Source of the DNA: Hippophae tibetana
Lineage: Eukaryota; Streptophyta; Magnoliopsida; Rosales; Elaeagnaceae
Assembly (NCBI GenBank): GCA_037013495.1
Contig: CM072810.1
Coordinates: 28,611,843-28,675,842, forward strand
Length of the DNA: 64,000 nucleotides
Direction: 5' to 3'
Positions 11,397 through 22,800 of the stretch are shown here, one piece after another. A program made the translations under genes and the position numbers. The notes under the pieces were generated by a model, which had not been told where the DNA came from, ran no database searches, and saw only the letters and a list, made by a program, of their open reading frames with translations. The stretch's first letter is position 1. Every line of letters starts with the position of its first letter.

Positions 11397-12762
11397 TCAC
11401 ACACTCATTAACGTGTTTGCTCTCAAATTAGATTGTATCACTTATGTTTCACACTATTTTGGCTTTTTCTCGTTGGTGATTTCTCTTGCCTTTTACCACT
11501 AAAATCCTAAGCCAACCCTTTTTTATGTTCTTAACATAATCAAAGAATTCAACTAATCTCAAGAAACAATCAGTTTGTTGGTGAAAATCTCAAAAATAAG
11601 AATTTTAAAACTTAATTGAGGAAAGTGGTGACAAAAAAGAAAGTCTAAAGATGACTCCAAAGAACCAAGAAAATAAGAAAACTCTAAAAGGAAGCAAAAG
11701 ACATGTGAAAGAAATCACTAGAATTGAAGCAAAAGACTCAAAACAACCTTGTTATGCTTGAAACAATCACGAGAACAAAAATAAAAGGAACTAGAATGAA
11801 ATATACATAAACTAGAACAAAATAATGGAAAACTAATTTAAACAAGAATAAGAAACTGAAGCAAGAAAACAAGAATTGAAAACTTCAACAAGAATAGAAA
11901 ACTTGAATAATTTGTCACTTTATTCACCTTTTTTGTTACTACTATAAATAGAAAATACACACAAATAAATTCACAACCGAATGAACAAAAACCAAAAACA
12001 AAGCAAAAAGAGATGAGACAAATTTTAAACCCTTGTTAAGTGGTATAAATGATGGAATTTGAGGTCGAAAATACTAAGAATGGTCGAAAATGTGGGAAAT
12101 GAGTTGAAAATCTATGTAAGGAAAGAAAGAAGAAAGGAAACTAAAGGGAAAATGGAAAGAATATATGAATAAGGAAAGGAGTAAATAATCAATTTAGGAA
12201 AGTTAAAATAGGAAAGAAATAATCTCTAGTTGAAAATATTTTCAAGATCTTTCTGTTCTTCTCTTTCTTGGCCAAACTATTATTCCTTTTTCTTTTTAAA
12301 TTAGACTTGGATAGTATGTTTGATGATTCTCTTTTTTTAATAACAATAGTAGAATTATTTTTTTCTTTGTCTTTGTTCAACTAATAGGAATCAAGTGTGG
12401 TTTCGATTTGATATGCTATAATAGTCGTTTCGTTACTCGAGTTAAAAGTTATGATTGTTTTAAGTTGCAATTCTAATTTATCAATTTTTTTTGTAACTAT
12501 GAACAACATCAATCTTTATTCTCCTTTATGTATATATTTTTTTGAAGAGCAAAAATGGATTAAACATAGAAAATAAAGAATAAGAAAAAAAATTAAAAAA
12601 TAGGAAGAATTCAAATAGAACTACGAAACGAAATTCAAAGACAAAAAACGAAATTGAAAGAAAACACAGAACTATGAAGGACGATTTTTTTTGGAATCAA
12701 GAACTCAAACAAAGATAGATGTAGATAGATAACATGTTTTCAGAAATCAAAACTCTAATACT

Positions 12763-13220
12763 AAATTATGCGGACCCTCTAAGCGAACAACTCTAAAACC
12801 TATGAACTTAAAGGAATAAGAACAATCGATTTGCTAGGAACATGTTAAAGATGATCGGATTAAAACCCTAATGAAACAAAGTCCTTAAAACCTTAACCTT
12901 GAGATGCCACAAAAATTTATTACTCTCTTTGATAAGTAAAATTCAAATATTCAATTAAGAACACAAAAATGCAAAACAAAAAGCTTTCTAAAATAAACTT
13001 GATAAATGATCAAAAGGTTTTCCCAAAAATTACATGGTTGCCATTTTTTATAAGCAAAAAACCCTAAACGAAATGGGGCAATTTAGTTGTGAATTGGACT
13101 TAATCAATCCTAAAAAAATAAAAGATTAAAAAAAATTATGATAAATAAAACATAAAATACCTACAATTAACTAAAACGAAAATTACTTCCTAAATTAATT
13201 CTTGCATCGAACTTGATCTT
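12763..13220 (-). repeat. LTR-like copy 3 (probable 5' LTR)
   Basis: About 458 bp similar to copy 1. The adjacent primer-binding-site-like sequence at 12,750-12,762 marks it as the 5' LTR of a minus-strand element. Confidence 0.65.
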
Positions 13221-13925
13221 CTAAATCTACCTCTTGCATAAAAAGATAATATATCATCCTCAGTAAAGCTTTGAAATCCTCGAATTTAGTTTTAGATTCT
13301 TCTAACACAATAGTCTTTGTATTACACTTCCATGATTAAGCATTTATAAAACTTGTTTCATCATTTTTGTTTTTGACCTATTCATTAGACTATCAATTCA
13401 TTGTAAAAGATCTTTAAAATATTTAAGAATATTAACTTAATTAATACCTCAATCTTTGTTACTTGATCGTTGTAATAAGTGAGAGATAACTAAGTAATAA
13501 TATTGTATTTTAATTTTTTATTTTTATTATAGTTTTAAATAATTAAAAAATTTAATATAAAATTAATTAACAAAAGATGGAATTTAAATTAAGTGTTAAT
13601 ATATGAATATCTTAAATTTAAAATTTTGTTTAATTAAATAAATATAATATATATCGGGAGTAATACTTCAAAATCTTATATATTTTTAAAATTAATCTAA
13701 TAAAAATCTAAATAATAGTAACGATAATAGTAGGTATTCCAACTTTCAGTTAAAATGTTTCTAATTATATGTTATTGCGAGATAACTATCTTTCAAATCA
13801 TGATTGCAATCTTTCAAATAGATTCATACCATAACGTGACTCGTGGGTTATTTTGTTGCAATAAAAGGAATTGTTCTTGCAATAAATACGTGGGGTAATA
13901 TATCCCCTAACTCTCGGTTGAGACT
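13221..13925 (+). promoter_or_regulatory. Upstream region of the IQD gene
   Basis: About 700 bp of AT-rich sequence precedes the predicted 5'UTR. A TATA-like run (taatata, about 13,897) lies about 30 bp before the CT-rich start of the likely transcript. No other element is clear. The transcription start is inferred from composition only. Confidence 0.35.
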
Positions 13926-13929
13926 ATAC

Positions 13930-14124
13930 TTTACCATCTTTGTTCCACATTTTCACTACAGAAACGCAGAGAAGAGAGAGCGTCTTTGAATGAGGACCAT
14001 AATCTAAATTCTGAATCTGATACTCCAAAAACTGATAATTTGGTCAAGTAAAATGACGGTCTGAGACATTGTTTGTGTGAAATTTGACTTGCTTTGACCG
14101 ATGAGTGGTCAACGGCTCAGAAAG
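13930..14124 (+). other. 5'UTR exon of the IQD gene
   Basis: A C/T- and GA-rich leader (accatctttgttccac, agagaagagagagcg) ends at a good donor, cagaaag|gtaacc, at 14,125. The left edge is approximate. Spliced to 16,695 it carries three short upstream ORFs: 13,990-14,007, 14,053-14,064, and one starting at 14,101 that continues into the next exon. Confidence 0.65.
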
Positions 14125-16694
14125 GTAACCATTTATCCTCTACTTTATCTTTGTTGGTTATCGACTTCCATTCTATTTAATGAAGTTTAAGTTGACACCT
14201 TTGGCTCGTAATTTCTAGATCTGCGATTCTGTATGGAGTCACTTGCCAATTATTTTGCACTTTACTCTTCTGGTTTCTTTCATTCCTTTCGAAATTCTAC
14301 TTTTCCGTACTGTATTTTGTGTTTTGTGTTTGCATTTCTTTTTCTGTGATGATTTCTAATTTGTGGGGTTCAGTGGATTGTTCAATTGTTGGTACATGTG
14401 GCTTAAGATGATTTGAATTTGGGGTTTTTAAGGTGTTTTATTTGTGCTTATCATTACCCACATTACTAGTTTGGTTTCATTCAGTATTCTAGATTAATTG
14501 AAATATTCGGAATGACAGTGACCTGACTTTGGATTTTGTAGAACTTCGCATTGATTGAACCTTTTTCTTTTAGTGCTTTTTTCCTTCTAGTGAAGCTTCT
14601 GTTCGTCTGTGTAGGTTTAAGAGTGTGAAACTTACAAGATCTATATCCCATGGAGTTGAATAGTTGATGGGGGTCAAGCGTTGTCAACTTGTCATAATTT
14701 GCTAACGTAATTTGGATGGCAATTTCATTCCACTTTGGCCCTTGCTATGATTGTTTTGATAGAGACACTTCTTACATGGATTCTTGCTCTTTTGCTTACT
14801 TGGTATTAGTCTGATACTGCAAAAATGAAATTTTGGTTTATGGAAACATGTTTGCATAATTCTGGATTCCTGCTTCTCTCACGCATTTGATTAGTTATGC
14901 CGTAAATTTTGTGGCTTTATGTTCATTTAAAATTTCCACTAATTTGTTCATACTGATTTTGCATTTAACAAACTTTTCTCTTATTTGCATTGAATTAGAA
15001 ACAAGGAAATTGTTGGTTCTCCTGGCACTGTCTATTGCTTCAAAGTGAACTATTTCCTTACTTTGGATGACAATACTGACAGGTTGGTGACCAGATAATG
15101 TCATAATACTGAACTTGTTGATATTTTTGTTTTAAAAGTTTGCACTTTCTGAAGGAAATTCCTAGGAGAGGAAGAGCGGCAGATCTATTTATTTTATATT
15201 TCATTTTTTACATGCTAAAGCAGAGTTTTCAAATTTGATATCTGATTCTTGTTCTTCTCTTATTAATACTTTTTAGTCACTCCAAGAATTGGAGCTTTTT
15301 TCCAAGGTGCTTAATTTTTTTCACAACAAACTGACACTTATTTCTTTTGCATGATTTGGCACCATTTCAGTCTGTAGGGTGCCAGATTGTTTCATCAAAT
15401 GCTAAGGGCTCAAAGATTGCGTGAAAGATAGGGGGGGCTGTTTTATCTTGTGCCATATTTTTTGTTTAAAGTAATATGGCACCGTTCAGTCATAGGTGTT
15501 GGATATTGAACTGAATCTTCTTAATTCATCTGAGACCAAAATGTCGAATGTCCTTATCCTTTATCGTGTTGCTTGTGTCCGAGTTCATATTCGGCACAGT
15601 ACCTAATTTGAAGTTTAGAACCAGAAAGTTACATATCCAGTGGCCCATATTCATGTTTAACCAGTAGAATCTAGTTTTAAGGCTGCCATGGATTCCAAAG
15701 TATGATATTATAACAGATATTTCAACTAATTAGTGGTCCTTTTCTTTTGGTGGAGTGATAAGCAATAACTACCTAATCTGTATATAAATAATTTGTGGTT
15801 CGTTTCTCATAGCACATGTAAAACATTTCTTTCTAAACTAATTGTACTAAACCTATTGATTGTTGCAAGAAATCAAGAATATCCTAGACAATCTTGTTTA
15901 TAATTATGTGTTGTTGAATTATGATAATGCTCTTGAGTATATATGTTTTAGTCTTTTATGAGAGAAGCACTCCTTCTGAATGATTTGTGAGATTATTAAG
16001 TATCAAATCTTGCAACATTTAACTTCATGACATGTTGTCACCATGCATAACATTATTGTTGTTAGTTTTATGTCTCAGTTTTCATAATCTTTCTTTGTAC
16101 GGTCTTTATGTTACCTTCTTAAAACCTGCCTAATTTCTTTTTTCTTTTTTTTGGGATAATAAACATCATAATATATTTATATATAAAAATGGTTAGAAGA
16201 TGACAAAATGTGGCAAGCAAAAAATCTAACTATATAATCTATTCTTTACAAATCCCAACACATAATGTTAAGAAATGCAAGATCCCCAATTACAGTTTAT
16301 CGGAAATTGAGAGTAATCTTTAAACTCTTTTGAAACTAAAGCCGACAATGTGGCTAAAAATAAAACTTTTTCTTATAATAGATTGCTATCATTTTCATTT
16401 TTCTAAAAGTTTTACTATTTTCTCTCAAATCACAACACCCAAAGAATTGCTTCAATCCCACATCTCCACAACACTGTAGCTTTTTTAGCTTTCATATGTT
16501 ATAATTTTCTGGAAACAAAGATTTGCTTAGATATTAGAATGACTCATATTACTTTGTAGCTTAGATCAAAGCTTATGCACAATTTGGCAATGGAAAAAAA
16601 GCCTGCCTAATTTCTTAGTCAATCATTTCTGCAGTTTGCTCCTGTCAAGTAAGATAATATCCAATTAAGTGTTTGTGGAATCTTTCTTCTGCAG
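14125..16694 (+). other. IQD intron 1 (in 5'UTR)
   Basis: This 2.6-kb intron runs from gtaacc to ttcttctgcag. It is T-rich like a normal plant intron and contains one recognisable insertion at 16,140-16,601. No coding sequence is seen. Confidence 0.65.
16140..16601 (-). mobile_element. Short retroposon insertion (probable LINE 3' end) with 15-bp target duplication
   Basis: A segment of about 462 bp is bracketed by exact direct repeats cctgcctaatttctt at 16,125-16,139 and 16,602-16,616. Its left end is a T-rich tract, which is the poly(A) tail of an element inserted on the minus strand. A 15-bp target duplication with a terminal A-tract is the signature of LINE-driven retroposition. I see no reverse-transcriptase coding part, so it is a strongly 5'-truncated LINE or another tailed retroposon such as a SINE. 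Confidence 0.7.
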
Positions 16695-16722
16695 GTCTGC
16701 TTTGGTTCAAATGATTAGCATC

Positions 16723-16800
16723 ATGGGAGGGAAATGGCTCAAGTCATTGATTGGTTTGAAGAAATCAGAGAAAACTCAATCTTTAGAGAAGGATGCAAAT
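16723..16800 (+). CDS. IQD: IQD coding exon 1 (residues 1-26)
   Basis: The exon itself starts at 16,695 after ttctgcag, so 16,695-16,722 is UTR. It encodes [14 protein letters not shown] and an acidic/basic stretch ending KDAN, then donor gtaggt at 16,801 (phase 0). An in-frame ATG four codons upstream would add MISI. Confidence 0.9.
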
Positions 16801-19800
16801 GTAGGTATCTGCATCAATGTGTCTTCAACATTTGATATTCTTATGTCAATTTATTTATTTATTTTTGTGATTCACAGTGCCCCTTTTCAGATCTTTTTTT
16901 TTTCATCCGACCCTTTTTCGGATCTTGACATATTAATTCTTTTTTTTTTTTTTAATAAATATGGAATGTGAAAACAAAGCATATTTTGTTGTCTGGCACA
17001 GTTAATGGCCACTACTTTGACGACTGTGCATTATCTACTTTAAGTTGCTCTTAGTACGAGAACAGTGTAGTTGGAAAACTGACTTCCATGAGACATTGAT
17101 GAGAATCAGAAGCTATATAGTAAAAGTATATTGTTAAAGGATTTGCATGGTTATTCTAGAATTGCATATCTGACACATTTCTCCTAATGATTCATGGGGG
17201 TTTAACTAATTTCAAAATGGTAATTAATGAACAATTCATACCAACAGAATGGCATACAGCATATTCTCTTTGGGAATTATCCCCTGTATTTACATTTCTA
17301 TATAGACTGAATCATTTTTAATTCAAGAAGCAGCTTCCTAAGACCGGCGAGCATGACCCTCTCTTGTTAAAAGGATTTGCATAATCAATCTAAAATTGCA
17401 TGCCCAATTGACGTAGAACGTGAAGAGAAGAGAATTGGGGATAGAGAATAAGAAAATTAGGATTAGAAATTTTGGAGAGGAGAATAATTATAATTATTAC
17501 TCACCATAGTCTGATTGTAACATAGGACTTTTTGTTAACAAAATAAATCCTAATCTCTAATTTGAAAATCAAATATATAATCATTATTGATACATATTAA
17601 GATTAAACCCAAACAATATTTAAACTCTCCTTTAATAAATAAAATCCTAATAGTATCTAACTTAAATCTCCTAATTTATCTATTATTTTTTATTCCCATC
17701 ACCAACATAACTCCACTCCATCTTAATGTTTTGTTGGAGTTGTATTCTTATAATTAATCGGAAGCTCATCTTAGCAATCATTTGTTTAAATTTCCAGTTT
17801 GTGCATGGGCTTGTCAAATTACGAAATGAATTCTCAATATACATTATCTGTACTTCTCTATGTTATGAGATGTCTTGAGGACTTCTTCTTCTTTTAGTCC
17901 ATAGACAGTTTTGAGAATTCTTCATATGATTGATATGATGTTATAATAGCAACATCGTGTTCTCATATCCGAAAAAGAGTACCATTCATTTTTGACGTCT
18001 TATTTTTTCTTCATCACAGAAATCTGCTACTAGCAACTCCCGGCACCAGAGGAAACACTCTGTTATGATTGATTGTGAGAAACTGCAGTATGATATTGAT
18101 GAAAATGCAACTCTAGTTGGAGATGTCATTTCTCAATTTAATCCAGGTGGTGTTGATGCTATTGATGATTCACCTCTAGTACATAATGCAGCACATAGCC
18201 AGAAAAGTGAGGAGGAATGGGCTGCTACTTATATCCAAACAGCTTTTCGTGGATTTCTGGTATTGAATTCTGCAAATTGTGCTTGACACTTTCCTTTTCT
18301 GCATTATTTTCTCTTTTTATTGCTTTCTTTCCTTATGATGCAACCTTAACTGCAAATTTTTAAATTCAAAGGTCATTGGGTTTGTCTTCTTTGTTTAGTT
18401 GTAGCTTCGATTACTAAGAACATGATTGATGAGAGAGATTAAGGTTACGAGAACTTGCACAAATGATTGTTTATGTGAAAGAATGGAGGGATTTTGGATG
18501 GAGGAGGAGTAGGAAGGAAAGGGGTGGGGGTGGGGGTGGGGGTGGGGGGGAGCATTGAGTAACATGCAGTTTTACTTGTTAGGCAAAATTATCTGATGCA
18601 TGACATTATTTTTTCCCTAAAAATTATTATTGCAGGTAGTAGTCTTGGAAATTATAATTGCCTATATAATTAGTGGGTTAATTCTACTCAAGACACTTTG
18701 GTTGTTTTAGAAAAATACAGAATTAGAACTAGATGAGAAGTCCTGAAATGTCATTGATATATGCATACAAAATCAAACAAAGAAGCTCATCTATAACTAT
18801 TAAGATCTTTGTAAATAAACTATAGATTCATCCAACTCAAGGTCCAAACACCTAAAACGAATTCTTATCCTTGACATTGTCACGTCCAAAAAATGCAAGG
18901 ATGCGTTTAGATAAGACCAATAAGGAATTTATTCGAAAGGACATGAATGTTTAGCTAAAAGTCAAATTAGGAATTTGTCATTTGATAATTCATTATAATT
19001 AATTTTTTAATAAATGGGTATAGTAGGATTGTAATTTAAGAAGGGATGAACACGAGGGAGTAAACTTGTGACACATTACAATATCTCCTTATATGAGTGA
19101 GCCTATTAGAAGTAAGATTTCTTTTAAACAAAGAGTCAAAGACCTTCCAAGGTAGGTTTCTAAGCCAATTGTTAGACTAAATAGTTTACACGTGTGTACT
19201 CTTAGTGAGTGGTGAGATGTTGTGCCTTGGGCTTGCTGGTAGTCATGGTTTGTTACGTGTAAGCTCTCTATAAATAACACACTATAAACACAACTTGTAT
19301 TGGGAATTATTCAATATATAAAAGTATTCATTCAATTTTCCTCCTCTTCATTTCTGTTCTCTATGAGTTTGCTCTAACTTTATAGGGTATCAGAGCCCCT
19401 TCAATGGAGGGACTTTGTTAACTTAAAGAGATTCAACTTAAGAGGTGCTGAATTCATCTATGCGATCGTAGACTCTTATGGCTAGTAGTGTAACGATGCA
19501 AAATTATCCAGTCTATCCTAATTTTGTAATTAGGTTAAGTCGAAGCAATTATCACCTCTGGAGAGAAAAATCAAAGCATATAATTCACATCTACAATATG
19601 CAAGGTTTTGTTAATGGATCCAAGGAAGCACCTCCTCAATTCATTAAGAAGTTTGACATTGCTTCAAATTTGATTACTAATCTTGAGTTTGATCGTTGGG
19701 ATCAACGTGATACAGTGGTGAAAAGCTGGATTTATGAATCTGTTAGTCAATCTTATTTGAAATACTTGATGAATGAGGAAATTGCATGTGATTATTGGTT

Positions 19801-22800
19801 GAGCTTGCAAAAAGTATTCTTAGATTTTTCACAAGCAAATTTGTTACAGCTCAGGTGGCAATTGCAAACAATGTAGGAAGGTAGCGTGTTTATTAAGGAA
19901 TACATAAGTTGATTGAAGGATCTGATGGACCTAATAATAGCACTGGAGATGTGCTTTCATTGAGGGATTAAGTGATGTATGCCTTCGAGGATACGCTTGC
20001 AGTATATGTCATTAATTACCAACATAACTTTGAAGAAGAAAGTGCCACCAATAGAAAAAGTTTTCATAACTATGATAGCTCAAGAAAAAAAATTGAAGGC
20101 ATGAATCTCTCTTCCTTTAACAATATTTTCATTCAAGCTAATTTCACTAGACCTCAATTTAATTATCTACTACTACTTGATTCACACTTCAAACTAGGTC
20201 TCCATTTCATAAAGGATTTGGATCACAAACATCTTTTCCTCATCCTACATCTCAATCCTTTTCTCCATCACAAGACTTTAGGCCAAGACGTAATAGTCCA
20301 AAAGGAGTTAGATGAGGTGTATATCAGGGTAAATGTTAGATCTGTAATAAGCAAGGTCACTGTGCTACTCGCTATTGGTTCAGGTTTAATCCTGGTAATT
20401 TCACTAATGTGCTTCCTTAAGCACATTATGGTCAAGTCTCTACTTGAGATCAAACTCTTCCTAATGTGTCTTCTTTTGAGCTACCTAAACCACCATCGTT
20501 TATGAATTACTCTTAGCTTAGCTTAAGCACTCCTTCAATAGTTTTTCCTTAACTTTGCTTTTAGACACATGTGATATTCATCACCGCATTAGTGAAAAGT
20601 CAATTCTACAAGCTCAAACACTGTATATTGACAATGGATCAGTGATGTTAGGTAATGGACGGTTTATTCATACCACCACTAGTCATTCCTTCTTGTTTGA
20701 AAAAAAAACATGTCTTGCTTTTAAAAGAGCTTTTACTTGTTCCTCAGTTAAGAAGCTTGGTGATGACAATCGTGTCTGTGTGGAATTCTTTCCCAACTGT
20801 TTGTATGTTAAGGATTTGGAAACCAAGAAAACACTACTAGAGAAAGGAATTGAAGCAGGCTTATACAAGTGTTTAGTCATCTTAGATAAGTCTTTTACTT
20901 CGTCGTCTATGCACTTAGTAGAACGTAATAAAGCTCTTGTTAATGGAGTTGTATGGCATGACAGATTAGGTCATCCACACCAATCTATTTTACATAAGAT
21001 ATTGTCTACCTTTGCTTCTCATGCATTTTCTACTACTTCCTATCAACTATGTGGTTCCCATTAGATTGGTTAATCACATAGATTACCATATCAGCATGTA
21101 CACACAAGATCAACTAATGCATTTGATATTATTCATGTGAATATTTGGGATCAATCTCCTATTCTTGTTGCTTCTGGTGCTAGATATTTCATTCTTTTTA
21201 CTGATGATTTTTCTAGATATCAATGGTTGTACTTAATGCAATCTAAGGATCAAATTTACCATATTTTTGTTCATTTTGAGGCATTTACTGAAAGATAGTT
21301 TGGTACCAAGATAAAAGAACTTCAAAGTGATGGACAAACAGAGTTTCTTAGACTCCTACCTTTGTTGTTTGCAAAAGATTACAGAAGAATTTCTTGTCCT
21401 AACACACCCTCTCAAAATTGTGTAAAGGAAGAATAAGCACATTGTTGTAACTGGTCTCTCTCTTCTTCTTAGAGGTTGTGTATCTCTCCAATTTATCTTA
21501 CTAATAGAATGTCTTTAAAGAATTTGCAAAACAAAATCCCTTTTGAACAATTGTTTCAATCCATACCTTCTTATACTCATCTAAAAATCTATGAGTGCTT
21601 ATGTTACCCTTTTTTACGCCTTTCCAATGCAAATAAACTTCAACCACATTCACTTCCTTGTGTTTTCTTAGTTATCACCCTGATTATTACGGGTATGTCT
21701 ATCTTGAACCTATTATCAGAAACTCTATACATTAACTCATGTCACCATTGATGAATCTGTTTTTCCTTTTCTTTCTTTGCCTACCTTTAGTTCTACTTCT
21801 TCCAGTCCTTTTGACTTATTTGTTTAACTATCATCTTTCAAAGATGTTAGTAATTCTTGTTTCTCTTCAATACTTAATACACCTTCTAATGTTCCTAGTT
21901 TCGTTTCTCCTTATATTTCTAATGGGTTTAATACAATTCCAACCACTCTTAGTCCACCTTAAGATTCCATTTCTCCTCCACATCCTCTTACTTTACCTCC
22001 AACTAATATAAACCCTAAGATAACTAGACTCTAGGATGAGATAAGAAAACTTGAAGCATATATTGCAGCTTTTGCAGTTGAAATTCTTCTAGAACCTATT
22101 AATTTTATTGTTGCTAGTAAGCATCTTGAATGGGTTGCATCTATGGAACATGAGTATGATACATTAATAAGAAATGGTATTTGGGAACTTGTTCCCCCAC
22201 CTCCTAATAGAGTGATAATTGGCAATAAGGGGGGTTACTGTGTCAAACTATTGTTTATCAAATCCTTAGACAAGTACAAAACAAGAGTTGTGGCTAGGGG
22301 ATATGACCAAAATGAGGGGATAAATTACTTAGAAACTTTCAACCTAGTTGCCAATCCTACTACCATTCGGATTGCTCTCACTCTAGCTCTCTATTATGAT
22401 TGGGATATAAGCAGTGCATTTTTTAACGATGATTTAGGGGAAGAAGTGTATATGTCTCAACCTTTGGGATTTGTTGACCCTAAAAACCTCATTACGTTTG
22501 CAAACTTAAAAGGCTCTATAAGAGCTTGGTTTAGGAAATTGAGCACCTGCATACATTAGTATACATTAGTGGAGATTTGAAACTTCAAATGCAAACACAT
22601 CTATGATGATTTTTAAACAGGGATGTGATATGGTGATATTCATCATCTATGTAGATGATTTCTTAGTGACTCAGAGCAATTATGTTCTTAAACAGAAAAT
22701 GATTATTGATCTCCATCAGCTATTTGCACTTAGGGATCTTGGCACATTCAGTTTCTTTCTTGGTATAGAAGTGACAATAAATGTTGATGGGTTTCATCTT

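Larger units (their letters stand above)
10719..13220 (-). mobile_element. Non-coding LTR element with three LTR-like copies
   Basis: Three direct copies of one sequence occur at 10,719-11,163, 11,170-11,396 (short) and 12,763-13,220. Each begins on the plus strand with a gatgtggacc(c/t)tctagg-like string and continues through ctttgataa, aagctttc and aaacttgataaatgatca. Just below the rightmost copy, aactctaatacta (12,750-12,762) is a diverged complement of the TGGTATCAGAGT primer-binding site. That orients the element on the minus strand, with its 5' LTR on the right. The roughly 1.3 kb between LTRs has no protein domains, so this resembles a non-autonomous element. The adjoining pair on the left suggests recombination or a second insertion. 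The copies are clearly diverged and old. Confidence 0.6.
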
